Assembly (NCBI RefSeq): GCF_041276405.1
Contig: NZ_JBGGGT010000001.1
Span: 851,501 to 915,500, forward strand
Origin: Microvirga sp. TS319
GTDB taxonomy: Bacteria; Pseudomonadota; Alphaproteobacteria; Rhizobiales; Beijerinckiaceae
Reading direction: 5' to 3'
DNA: 64,000 nt
Both the position numbers and the translations under genes were made by a program. Every line of letters starts with the position of its first letter. Within the stretch, counting starts at the first letter, position 1. Shown here in pieces: positions 44,778-53,728 of this stretch. The notes under the pieces were generated by a model. The model saw only the letters and a program-made list of their open reading frames with translations. It did no database searches and was not told the origin of the DNA.

Positions 44778-45791
44778 GTGCCTACCACTAGTAGAATCTG
44801 GACCACCGTTGATTTCGAACAGGATGGGAGGCAGTCCGACTATCTGCGGTTACCCTTCTCCTCGGACATATCCGCCTATGGTTGGCTTCCCATCCCCCTG
44901 CTGTGTATCCGGAACGGGTCTGGTCCGACGATCCTCCTTACCGCAGGTAACCATGGAGACGAGTACGAAGGCCAGATCGCGTTGATCAGGCTCGCTCAGG
45001 AGATTGCCCCGTCCGACGTCAACGGGCGGATCATTATTCTGCCGGCGTTGAACTACCCCGCCGTGGCAGCAGGCCGCCGCGTCTCACCGATCGACGAGGG
45101 GAACCTCAATCGTCTCTTTCCGGGACGGTCTGATGGCTCGCCGACGGAAATGCTTGCGCACTATATCGATGACGTCCTCTTCCCAATGGCGGACGTGGTT
45201 ATCGACCTGCATTCCGGTGGCCGCTCTCTCGATTACCTGCCGCTTGCGCTCGCGCGGCCCGGCCTAACAGCCCCGAACCAGAGGGCGGTAAGGGAGTTGC
45301 TGGCTGCATTTGGCGCACCGGTCAGCGTACTGACGGACGGCGATGGAGGCGGTGGATCTACCACACTCTACGCAGCAGCTGAGAAGCGTGGAATACCCGC
45401 CCTAACAACGGAACTCGGCGGAGGAGCAACTCTCTCCCCCCGCGGCCTAAAGGTTGCTGAGGATGGTGTCAGACGAGTCCTCAAACACTACGGTGTGGTC
45501 ACCAAACTCGAGGTGAACGCATCAACCGGGTCTCGCCTAATGAGGTCCCTTGGACGGACATCCGCAATCTATTCACCCGAGAACGGGTTGTTCGAACCGC
45601 TCGTCAACGTCGGCGATAAGGTAGAGGAAGGTCAAGCGGCAGGGAACATCTACTTCTATGACAACCCGCTGCGTGAGCCCCTGAGGCTTCGCTTTCCCGC
45701 AAGTGGGGTGGTCAGTTGCCGACGCTTTCCCACTCTCACCGCGCGAGGTGACTGCCTGTACAACCTGATGTCCGATCTGAATGACTCTTGA
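44778..45791 (+). CDS. Zinc deacylase, succinylglutamate desuccinylase/aspartoacylase family, DoeB-like
   Basis: A 337-aa zinc amidohydrolase. The metal ligands are His and Glu in AGNHGDEYEGQI and His in VIDLHSGGRS; the substrate loop SPIDEGNLNRLFPGR is also conserved. It resembles DoeB, which removes the acetyl group from N-acetyl-2,4-diaminobutyrate in ectoine breakdown. The ectoine ring-opening enzyme DoeA (M24 type) is not in the operon, so another N-acyl amino acid is possible. It starts 50 nt after the transporter ATPase and is probably cotranscribed with it. Confidence 0.85.
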   Translation: MPTTSRIWTTVDFEQDGRQSDYLRLPFSSDISAYGWLPIPLLCIRNGSGPTILLTAGNHGDEYEGQIALIRLAQEIAPSDVNGRIIILPALNYPAVAAGRRVSPIDEGNLNRLFPGRSDGSPTEMLAHYIDDVLFPMADVVIDLHSGGRSLDYLPLALARPGLTAPNQRAVRELLAAFGAPVSVLTDGDGGGGSTTLYAAAEKRGIPALTTELGGGATLSPRGLKVAEDGVRRVLKHYGVVTKLEVNASTGSRLMRSLGRTSAIYSPENGLFEPLVNVGDKVEEGQAAGNIYFYDNPLREPLRLRFPASGVVSCRRFPTLTARGDCLYNLMSDLNDS

Positions 45792-46021
45792 CGTCGGACA
45801 TTGACCTCCCGCGCATCGGCAATTCAGCAAGTCGACGTGAAGGCACAGCCGAGCCGGTTGATGATAGCCGGTCGTGGGATAGTTGGAGTGGGACTAGGGC
45901 AGGAATTCATACCCTCAATGGGTATTTTTCGAATACCAGATCTGCATCTTCCACGGGCAGCATGGCTCTTTCCAGATTTCCCATTTTTCGGCACGCTGAT
46001 GACGAACAGGGAGACAGAGCC

Positions 46022-47371
46022 ATGCCACATCCTCTTCGGACACTTGCATTTGCAACTTCGATGATCGTCCTTGCCGGGGTATCGACTTCCCCTTCCAGGG
46101 CCCAATCCCTTGTTCCCGATCTCGAGCAACAGATCCGCTCCAGGGCGGCACAGATTGAGGACAAACTGATCGCCTGGCGACGTGACATTCATCAGAACCC
46201 GGAACTCGGGGAGCAGGAGACCCGGACGGCAGGTCTTGTGGCCGAGCATCTCTCAAAGCTCGGACTCGACGTAAGAACCGGCGTCGCACAGACAGGTGTA
46301 GTTGCCGTGCTCAAGGGAGCGAAGCCCGGCCCGGTTGTGGCGTTGCGAGCCGACATGGATGCCCTGCCTGTCAAAGAACCACAAGGCCTGCCCTTCGCCT
46401 CCATGGCAAAAGGCAAGTATCTCGGTCGTGATGTCGATGTCATGCATGCCTGTGGCCATGACGCGCACACGGCTATCCTGATGGCGGTGGCCGAAGTGCT
46501 TGCCGGCATGAAGGATCAGCTGCCTGGCACAGTAAAATTCATATTCCAGCCTGCCGAGGAGGGGCCGAGCCTCTATGCGGCCTTCACGGGCAAGGTCTGG
46601 GGTGCCAAGGCGATGATCAAGGAAGGCGTGCTGCAGAATCCAAAGCCGGATGCGGTCTTTGGGCTGCATGTCACGTCAGGGCTGCCAAGCGGCCGGATCG
46701 GCTACCGAGCGGGAGCGGCGAATGCGAGCGCGGATGAGCTGCGCATCAAGGTCACAGGAAAGCAAGGCCATGCAGGCTATCCATGGCGGGCGGTTGATCC
46801 GATCACGACAGCCTCTCAGATTGTGCTCGGTCTCCAGACGGTGGTCAGCCGCCGGACCGACCTGATGAAATCACCGACGGTCGTGAGCGTCTCGACCATC
46901 AATGGCGGCTCACGATTCAACATTGTTCCGGAAACGGTGGAGATGAGCGGCACGATCCGCACCTATGATGCCGGCGTACGGGCACAGGTTCATAACGATA
47001 TCCGGCAAATTTCCGAGAACATCGCAGAGAGTGCAAACGCCAAGGCAGAGGTTGAGGTCATTGAGCTCTATGATCCGCTCGTGAATCACGACAAAGTCAC
47101 AGCCCGCATGGCACCGGTACTCGAAAGGGCAGCGGATGGGGATGTCGTGGTGACCGAGCGCTCCGGAGCCTCCGAGGATTTCTCGTTTTTCCTAAACGAG
47201 GTCCCCGGCATGTTCTTTAATCTCGGTATCGTGCCAAAAGATCAGGATCCGAGCAAAGCGGCTCCGAACCACAGTCCGAACTTCTACGTCGACGACAAGG
47301 CCTTGGTCGTCGGTGTAAGGGCATTGGCTGCCGTGACAGTGAACTATCTAGCCTCTGCTAAAACAGACTGA
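46022..47371 (+). CDS. Exported M20-family amidohydrolase
   Basis: A 449-aa metallopeptidase-like amidohydrolase (hippuricase, N-acyl-amino-acid hydrolase type). A signal peptide covers about residues 1-28 (LRTLAFATSMIVLAGVSTSP, then SRAQ). The metal-site motifs are LRADMDALPV, HACGHDAHTAILM and FQPAEEG, with the inserted dimerisation domain from about 215 to 325 (KVTGKQGHAGYPWRAVDPI). GGGAGA precedes the ATG, and the open frame upstream is rejected. The 230-nt gap from the deacylase gene leaves its operon membership open. It could hydrolyse N-acyl amino acids in the periplasm before uptake. Confidence 0.9.
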   Translation: MPHPLRTLAFATSMIVLAGVSTSPSRAQSLVPDLEQQIRSRAAQIEDKLIAWRRDIHQNPELGEQETRTAGLVAEHLSKLGLDVRTGVAQTGVVAVLKGAKPGPVVALRADMDALPVKEPQGLPFASMAKGKYLGRDVDVMHACGHDAHTAILMAVAEVLAGMKDQLPGTVKFIFQPAEEGPSLYAAFTGKVWGAKAMIKEGVLQNPKPDAVFGLHVTSGLPSGRIGYRAGAANASADELRIKVTGKQGHAGYPWRAVDPITTASQIVLGLQTVVSRRTDLMKSPTVVSVSTINGGSRFNIVPETVEMSGTIRTYDAGVRAQVHNDIRQISENIAESANAKAEVEVIELYDPLVNHDKVTARMAPVLERAADGDVVVTERSGASEDFSFFLNEVPGMFFNLGIVPKDQDPSKAAPNHSPNFYVDDKALVVGVRALAAVTVNYLASAKTD

Positions 47372-47391
47372 CCGACCAGAACGTCAACCAA

Positions 47392-47409
47392 GAGCCGGTG
47401 TATCGGCTC
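47392..47409 (+). terminator. Weak hairpin after the amidohydrolase gene
   Basis: GAGCCG (47392) pairs with CGGCTC (47404) across GTGTAT, 20 nt after the stop. It has only six base pairs and no T-run, so it is at best a weak terminator for the LysR-linked operon. Confidence 0.3.
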
Positions 47410-47543
47410 CGCAGGACCCCAGGTGCTCCCAAGATCCGGGGCGCCAGGGTCCCGCCATTCAGGCCGCGGCCTTCAGGCAATCCCGTTCTTCGCCCGCAGG
47501 CAGGGAAGGGGCATTTGAGAAGCTGGATGACTTCTGCCAAGTC

Positions 47544-47756
47544 GTGGAGGAGATGGTCGCTAACAGCAACAGGAAACCCGATCGCCTGATCCTCGACCGC
47601 GAGCTGATGCAGCTGGTGACGAAGGCGTGTCGCTCCAACTTCAAGCGGCCGGATCGCGCGAGTATCTTCTTATATCATCCACGAGTGACGGTGTTGATCG
47701 GGCCAAGCTCTTGGAAGTCACGCCCATGCTTGCCTCCGTGGCCGGTTCAACAGTAG
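47544..47756 (+). CDS. Doubtful hypothetical protein fragment
   Basis: A 70-codon frame whose first 50 residues (EEMVANSNRKPDRLILDREL, MQLVTKACRSNFKRP) read like a charged soluble protein. The same frame extends upstream without a start codon (AFEKLDDFCQVV), so it may be the internal part of a decayed gene. Not recognised. Confidence 0.3.
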   Translation: MEEMVANSNRKPDRLILDRELMQLVTKACRSNFKRPDRASIFLYHPRVTVLIGPSSWKSRPCLPPWPVQQ

Positions 47757-47767
47757 GGCGATGTCGT

Positions 47768-48070
47768 CATGGGAGTTCGAACGTGACGGTGAAGCGATAC
47801 AAATTGAACCGAGAGGGCCACTTCTGGTGAGTCTGGGCTCAGCCACGGATCTCGCCGTTGAGGCGGCACTTGCCGGTGTCGGCATCATCTATCTCCATCA
47901 TCTATCTCTTTGAAGACTGGTTGCGCCCGCACCTTGAGAGTGGTGCCCTTCAACCTGTTCTTGAACCCTGGTGGCTCAGCTTTCCGGGGCCGTATCTATA
48001 TTACCCTGGGAGGCGTCTTGTGCCCGGGCCGCTGAGGGCGATGCTCGACTTCATCAAGGTTTCGGCATAA
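47768..48070 (+). pseudogene. LysR-type regulator remnant (C-terminal part)
   Basis: One frame from 47768 reads SWEFERDGEAIQIEPRGPLL then TDLAVEAALAGVGIIYL, a typical LysR effector domain. It shifts near 47890 into IIYLFEDWLRPHLESGALQP and VLEPWWLSFPGPYLYYPGRR, ending DFIKVSA at 48070. The duplicated ATCATCTATCTC at the junction suggests the shift arose by slippage in a short repeat. The HTH half is absent, so it is not functional. Confidence 0.8.
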
Positions 48071-48260
48071 CCGGAGTGATGGACACTAAGTCAAGGCCGT
48101 AGATCCCGCTCTCAGCATGAAGAGAGAGGCTGCTGGCCGAAGCTTGACGCCTCGGCGGCCCCTCTGCTGAGACAAAGTGCGAATGGCGGCTCCTGGCCGA
48201 TTTCGTTCTCTAATGGGTTGAAAAAGTCCTCATAAACGGCGGCTCGTGATTGCCGAACGA

Positions 48261-48518
48261 GACATTGTCGACGAGCATGCCGGGGAGGTCGCCCGTGCAC
48301 TGGCCGGCACGCCAGCCTGTGAGCGGTCGCGCCAGGGCCGCAAGCGCATCGAGATGCGGGTTGCCCGTCTCAAGCGGGTTCTCACGATGGGACGTCTGCG
48401 GGTGCGGGGTCCGTGCGGCGCTCGGGACGAGTTCCTGCTGGCAGCAACGGCTTAGAACCTGAGAAAGCCCGCCAGGCTGGTCACTTCACCAGGGCGTCCC
48501 ATGATCCAACGAGCCTGA
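48261..48518 (+). pseudogene. DDE transposase C-terminal remnant (IS1182/IS5-like)
   Basis: The frame reads DEHAGEVARALAGTPACERS, RQGRKRIEMRVARLKRVLTM and RVRGPCGARDEFLLAATA, then a TAG in place of the usual glutamine, then NLRKPARLV. This is the conserved end of IS1182/IS5-like transposases (ERSRxxRKxIEMLFAHLKR...DEFLLAATAQNL). The N-terminal two thirds are missing. Confidence 0.75.
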
Positions 48519-48704
48519 AAAGGCCCGAAGGATACCCCTCACCACAGTCCTAGCCTCAACTAAGCGAACCTATACGTAGCCATGCCGTGCGGCCATCGCG
48601 CGCTCCGCTTGATTGCTAGAGCTCCCAACACCGGAACGAACGTTCCCTGAAACAGAAGCGTCAGCTTGGGTGTTAGCTCCACAGTTGTCGCAGGAGCCTC
48701 GCCC

Positions 48705-49057
48705 ATGGAGGGAGCCTACACGTTCGACCTGCATCGGATCCTGCTGCGTACCTCCATCGTCTACTTCTTTGCCCTGGTCATGGTCCGCACGATCGGCAAG
48801 TGCGGCATGGGCCAGCTCGCCCCCTTCGATCTGGAGCCAAGCGGGAAGATCAGCGTCTTCCGGCAACCGCAGGAGAGCGTCCGCGCTGGCCTGCCGGTGC
48901 TGCCGGAGGGGAGATCGAAGGATCGCTGCGGAGCCACCGCCGCAGAGAGACGGGGCTTGCCGGCGGCCTCTATGCCTGCTGGGAGTGTGGTCACATAGCC
49001 GATCTGACTTCAGGCAACCCATTTCCGGAATGTACGATCTGCCAGGAGGATCGATGA
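48705..49057 (+). pseudogene. DUF421 (YetF-like) membrane protein remnant
   Basis: It starts MEGAYTFDLHRILLRTSIVY, then FFALVMVRTIGKCGMGQLAP and FDL, as in DUF421 proteins. It then jumps directly to EPSGKISVFRQ, the end of the DUF421 domain, so the central part is deleted. After a frameshift it reads GGLYACWECGHIADLTSGNP and PECTICQEDR, a zinc ribbon with two cysteine pairs, to the stop at 49057. The gene is broken. Confidence 0.7.
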
Positions 49058-49110
49058 ACGAGAGCCGTCAGAAGCGTGCATGGGGCATTGGGACTGGTCT
49101 CTCGCGCAGA

Positions 49111-49187
49111 GTAGGGCGCCTCGCGCATCGTGCGGACCCGGCGGGCCGCGCTCGCGAAAAGTGGACCCGGTTTTCCGCACGATGAGA
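49111..49187. repeat. Dispersed palindromic repeat, variant copy
   Basis: TAGGGCGCCTCGCGCATCGT, then GCGGACCCGGCGGGCCGCGC, then GAAAAGTGGACCCGGTTTTC and GCACGATGAGATGC. It shares the GCGCATCGTGCGGACC start with the composite copy at 21602 and the GTGGACCCGG...CGCACGATG end with the others. The rest of 49058-49452 shows no gene. Confidence 0.7.
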
Positions 49188-49452
49188 TGCGCCAATAATC
49201 CGGAGATGGCCCGGGTACAGGAAGATCCCTTCCGCCAAGGCTTTCGTCCACCCACCGCCCTCTGCGCAGCTAACGAGCCTCCACCCGACTCATGAACCCT
49301 GCGGGATCATCGGTAATGGGCGGCTCTCCCGCGAGGTCCCGGCCGCACCGCAGCCACGCCGGACCGCTCCGTGAACGGCCCGTCAAGCTTAAGTCCCCGT
49401 CCTCTGAGCGGACCGGGAATGGCACGCCTCTGCCGCTTGCCTGTTCAGACCA

Positions 49453-50244
49453 TCAGGGCATGAGCCAGTAATAACTGACCTGATAGTAGTCGTGCAGTCC
49501 CTGCTCGCTCTCCCGATCCGGCCAGTCCCGACTGCGGCTACCGGAGAGGCTCGGCGCACGCCGAAGCTGCTCTGCCGTGATCTGGATGCGATACCCTTCC
49601 AAGCGCGGATCGTAATCGAGCATGCGCCAGGGAACGGCGTATTCGTCCGCGCCCATGCCGAAATAGCCGCCGAACGACATCACTGCATAGGCCACACGTC
49701 CACCGATCTTGTCGATCATGATCCGCTCGACGGTGCCGATGCGTTTGCCGCTCTGATCATAGACAGCGGTTCCTTCTACCCGGTCGCTCTCGATCAAAGG
49801 CTTGCCGGAGCGCTGACCAGGGTAGCCCCTGCGGGGCCTGCCACGAACTGGCGTACGCTCCTGCCTTCTTGTCAGACCGCCAATGATCCAGGCCATGCCA
49901 AGCCCGACCGCGCCGACCGCCAGCAGCGATACGAGGGGGGCTTCTGTGAACTGGTGCTCGATGGACTGTGTGGCTCGCTCATAGTAGCGCTGGGCCTGAG
50001 GATGCCGCTCGCCGGCCCGGCGGACGTACCGTTGACCCTGATCGTAAGCCTCACGGGCGACATCGGAGGCACGGCCGGCAAGATCAGCGGCGGTGTTTCT
50101 CGCCTGATCGACCAGGCCTTCAGGTGAGCCCCCGCTTCCTTGAGCGCTCCCTTGGGCCGTGTCTCTACCGCCGCCTGCTTGGTTTGCAGCGTTGGACTGC
50201 ACGCTTCCCGCCTGCCCAGGTCCTGTTCTCTGTTTCTCGTCCAT
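49453..50244 (-). CDS. PRC-barrel domain membrane-anchored protein
   Basis: A 263-aa protein. Residues about 1-50 are low-complexity and glutamine/glycine-rich. Residues 45-100 form a charged helix (RNTAADLAGRASDVAREAYD). One membrane helix is near 105-125 (APLVSLLAVGAVGLGMAWII). Residues about 145-225 are a PRC-barrel domain (SDRVEGTAVYDQSGKRIGTV, then MSFGGYFGMGADEYAVPW). Such proteins are common stress-induced envelope components in Hyphomicrobiales; the biochemical role is unclear. CAGGAG precedes the ATG. It is monocistronic. Confidence 0.87.
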   Translation of the reverse strand: MDEKQRTGPGQAGSVQSNAANQAGGGRDTAQGSAQGSGGSPEGLVDQARNTAADLAGRASDVAREAYDQGQRYVRRAGERHPQAQRYYERATQSIEHQFTEAPLVSLLAVGAVGLGMAWIIGGLTRRQERTPVRGRPRRGYPGQRSGKPLIESDRVEGTAVYDQSGKRIGTVERIMIDKIGGRVAYAVMSFGGYFGMGADEYAVPWRMLDYDPRLEGYRIQITAEQLRRAPSLSGSRSRDWPDRESEQGLHDYYQVSYYWLMP

Positions 50245-50772
50245 GGTCACTCTCCTGTTGAGATGAAGATCTGACTTTTTGGGGCGACGTGCTTCCAACT
50301 CCTGTGACCAGCCTAGCGTTCAACGTACCCTGAGGCTTGGGTGTGGTGCATAAGGTGTACGGCTCCAGACACGCGGTTGGACAAGCGCGCTGGCATGGCT
50401 GCCTTTGAACCCTTAAGGTGTTGCAGCCTCGAATTGAGCACGCATGATCAAGGTACAGGGACCAAGTTTACTTGAACTTGGCGGCAATCGTCGAAAGCGT
50501 GAGGTTCTGTGGGGCAGCGATGGATCGTTTGAGGGCAGTCCTCATCGACGGGTTGGTAAACGTGTTGAGATGGCCGCCTCTAAATTGATCTGTCATCAGA
50601 CGTCCCACACATCCTTATGGTCCCTTCTCTTGTCTGTGTCGACGTAACGCTGCCCTTTGACACAGCGGGGCCGTGGGGGAACAACCCTATCAGATCTTGC
50701 GCCGGCCCCAGTCGGAGACTTGGCGCTGTTTTGCGCGTTACGTCTATGTGCACTCGACGCAGGACGGCACGC
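50245..50772. other. Gene-free divergent promoter region
   Basis: About 530 bases between the PRC-barrel and kinase genes. An open frame at 50444-50647 and an upstream extension of the kinase frame lack domain content and ribosome sites. No clear operator or repeat was seen. Confidence 0.45.
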
Positions 50773-53346
50773 ATGAAAGACGAGCAACCGGCAGTCTCCA
50801 CCTACCCCTCCCCAGAGCCGACAGACATCTCGGCCGGCGAACGCGCCTACCGCCTACGTCAGCAGGAGCTGCTGACCCGGTTCGGACGCCTTGCACTCGA
50901 AACCCGCGACTTCATGGTCCTGCTCCAGGAGGCGACGCGGCTCTGCGCCGAGGGACTGAACACCCGCTTCTGCAAGGCCATGGAGTACCTGCCCGACGAA
51001 GACCAGTTTGTCGTTCGGGCCAGCGTCGGCTTCAGGCCTGACGTGGTCGGATCGCGGACCGGTGCCGATCTGGACAGCCCCACCGGCTATGCCTTCCGGA
51101 GGAGCGAGCCGGTCATCTCGAGCCATCTGGATGACAAGGATCGCTTCCGCACGCCGCAGATCCTCGCGGAGCATGGGATCAAGCGGGCCATCAACGTGCC
51201 GATCGTCACCACGGGCGAGCACTACGGCGTCCTGGAGGTGGACAGCACGATCGGGAGCCGATTCACCGAGGCCGACATCACCTTCGTCCAAGGCTTCGCC
51301 AATCTGCTCGGCGTCGCCTTGGAACGTGTCCGGGACGAGGCGGCGCTACACGAGACGAAGGAGCGCTACCGGATGGCCGCCAGGGCCACCAACGACGTGA
51401 TCTGGGATTGGGATTTCGCGTCCAATCGGATTTTCTGGAGCGAGGCCCTCGCCACGCTCTTCGGGTACGCCGAGGTCGCGACAGCTCCCTCCTGGTGGAA
51501 GGACCACATCCATCCAGATGACCGCGAGCGCGTGGTCGCGAGCATCGAGGATGTCATCGCGTCGGATCATGAGAACTGGAGTGCGGAGTATCGCTTCCTG
51601 CGGGCTGATGGATCTGAAGCCAATGTTTTCGACCGGGGCTTCGTCAGACGCGACGCCCAGCGGCGCGCGGTCCGGATGATCGGCTCGATGCTCGACCAGA
51701 CCGAGCGGCGGCGCACCGAGGAGGCGCGCCGCCGCAGCGAGGAGCGTCTCAGGACCGCCTTCGCGATCAGCACGGTGGGCGTGATGTTCTGGGACAAGGA
51801 TTTCGCGTTGACCGAGGTCAACGACGCGTTCCTGTGCATGACCGGCTTCAGCCGCGCGGAGGCGCTCGGCAAGACTTGGCAGGAGCTCACGCCGGAGGAG
51901 TTCCATCCCGCCTCCTGGCGGGCTGTCGAGGAGGTGACCACGCTCGGCGAGGCCACGCCGTACGAGAAGCAGTACTTCCGCAAGGACGGATCACGTTGGT
52001 GGGGTCTGTTCGCGCCACGCGAGGTCGGCGACGAAGTGGTCGAGTTCGCGCTCGACATCACGGATCGCAAGGAGGCCGAGGAGGCCCTTCGCCGCCTCAA
52101 CGAGGAGTTGGAGAGGCGCATCGCCACTGCCGTTGCCGAGCGGGAACGGACCGAAGCCGTTCTGCGCCAGTCGCAGAAGCTCGAGGCTGTGGGCCAGCTC
52201 ACGGGCGGGGTGGCGCATGACTTCAACAACCTGCTCACGATCATCCGCTCCTCCATCGACTTTCTGCGACGACCCAACCTGCCCGAGGAGCGGCGCAGCC
52301 GCTATATCGAAGCCATCTCGGACACGGTCGACCGCGCCTCCAAGCTCACAGGCCAGTTGCTGGCCTTCGCCCGCAGGCAGGCGCTCAAGCCTGAGGTGTT
52401 CGATGTGCCCGAGCGCATTCGAGCGATTGCGGACATGCTGCGCACCATCGTGGGCGCACGTATCCAGATCATCACCGAGTTGGCCTGCGAGCGCTGCCGC
52501 GTGGAAGCGGACGTCACCCAATTCGAGACGGCTCTCGTGAACATGGCCGTGAACGCGCGTGATGCCATGAATGGCGAGGGGACGCTGAAGGTGCACGTCA
52601 GGGCCTTGTCTCGGATGCCTTCGATCCGGGGCCATGCGGGCGGGCCCGGCCGGTACGTGGCAGTGTCGGTCGGTGACACCGGATGCGGTATCCCGCCCGA
52701 GCGGCTGGGACAGATCTTCGAGCCCTTTTTCACCACCAAGGAAGTAGGCAAGGGTACGGGCTTGGGCCTGAGTCAGGTCTACGGCTTCGCGAAGCAGTCT
52801 GGGGGCGACATCGCCGTGGAAAGCGATGTCGGCGTGGGGACCACGTTCACACTCTACCTGCCGCGGACCGAGGGAGATGTGGCGTTGGAATCCGGGGACG
52901 ATGACCGTGCATCAGCCTCTGACGAGGAAGGCCGCGGGTGCCGGGTGCTGGTGGTCGAGGACAACATCGCGGTCGGTCGCTTCTCAACGCAGCTCCTCCA
53001 GGATCTCGGCTACGAGACCACTTGGGCGGCGAATGCGGGTGAGGCGCTTGGGCTGCTGGACGAGGATGCCGGGCGGTTCGACGTGGTGTTCTCGGACGTG
53101 GTGATGCCGGGGATGAGCGGGGTTGATCTGGGCCGGGAGATCCGCCGGCGCTATCCCGGGGTACCGGTGGTGCTGACCTCCGGCTACAGTCACGTGCTGG
53201 CCGAGGAGGGACGGCACGGCTTCGAGCTGCTGCACAAGCCTTATGCGGTCGACGATGTCTCGCGGGTGCTCCGGCGCGTGACGCGCGGGCTCGGTGCCGC
53301 CCAAGCTCATGCGGCCGGATCCGGGCGCTCGCCGGAGCTGAGCTGA
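50773..53346 (+). CDS. Hybrid sensor histidine kinase: GAF-PAS-PAS-HisKA-HATPase-REC
   Basis: An 857-aa soluble kinase without membrane helices. A GAF domain is at about 35-185, PAS domains at about 195-325 (MAARATNDVIWDWDFASNRI) and 325-445 (AFAISTVGVMFWDKDFALTE), and a coiled linker follows. The phospho-accepting His482 is in [10 protein letters not shown]. The ATP-binding domain has N-box NARDAM and G-boxes DTGCGIP and GTGLGLS. A C-terminal receiver (about 720-840) carries the phospho-Asp in [11 protein letters not shown]. The core from HisKA to REC is very similar to the kinase at 55830. GAF and PAS input suggests redox, light or stress sensing. Confidence 0.92.
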   Translation: MKDEQPAVSTYPSPEPTDISAGERAYRLRQQELLTRFGRLALETRDFMVLLQEATRLCAEGLNTRFCKAMEYLPDEDQFVVRASVGFRPDVVGSRTGADLDSPTGYAFRRSEPVISSHLDDKDRFRTPQILAEHGIKRAINVPIVTTGEHYGVLEVDSTIGSRFTEADITFVQGFANLLGVALERVRDEAALHETKERYRMAARATNDVIWDWDFASNRIFWSEALATLFGYAEVATAPSWWKDHIHPDDRERVVASIEDVIASDHENWSAEYRFLRADGSEANVFDRGFVRRDAQRRAVRMIGSMLDQTERRRTEEARRRSEERLRTAFAISTVGVMFWDKDFALTEVNDAFLCMTGFSRAEALGKTWQELTPEEFHPASWRAVEEVTTLGEATPYEKQYFRKDGSRWWGLFAPREVGDEVVEFALDITDRKEAEEALRRLNEELERRIATAVAERERTEAVLRQSQKLEAVGQLTGGVAHDFNNLLTIIRSSIDFLRRPNLPEERRSRYIEAISDTVDRASKLTGQLLAFARRQALKPEVFDVPERIRAIADMLRTIVGARIQIITELACERCRVEADVTQFETALVNMAVNARDAMNGEGTLKVHVRALSRMPSIRGHAGGPGRYVAVSVGDTGCGIPPERLGQIFEPFFTTKEVGKGTGLGLSQVYGFAKQSGGDIAVESDVGVGTTFTLYLPRTEGDVALESGDDDRASASDEEGRGCRVLVVEDNIAVGRFSTQLLQDLGYETTWAANAGEALGLLDEDAGRFDVVFSDVVMPGMSGVDLGREIRRRYPGVPVVLTSGYSHVLAEEGRHGFELLHKPYAVDDVSRVLRRVTRGLGAAQAHAAGSGRSPELS

Positions 53347-53728
53347 AGGAACCGCCGGGAACGGGCGGGGTTGCATCCCGAACCGCGCCAAAGGTCTGAC
53401 GACCGTATTCGTGCCTGGCTCGCCGAAGTTCTCCGCCAGTCCTCCAATTGCCCGGCCACAACACCTTTGCGAGAGCATGAGGAAATGTGGGGCAACAATG
53501 TCGCTCTTGGCCCTGCCTGTCGTTGCACTGTTATGGAATGGCCTTGGTTGTCACCTGTCCGAAGAGACCACTCACAGCTTGCCCCATAGATTCTCACGCT
53601 TTCGTGGGTCGGCTCGACCGGAATGCCGTCATCCGCGGTGACGGTGCAGGAATTCCATCATGGGCCGGCCGCGAGAGCCATCATGAGGGCAACACATTTT
53701 GCAAATCCCATGTCTCCCTCCTGATTGC
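53347..53728. other. Gene-free stretch
   Basis: About 380 bases downstream of the kinase gene. I see no gene, repeat or clear terminator. Confidence 0.45.

Noticed and set aside
50444..50647. 67-codon ORF between the PRC-barrel and kinase genes
   Set aside because: No ribosome site, no similarity to known families, low-quality composition.
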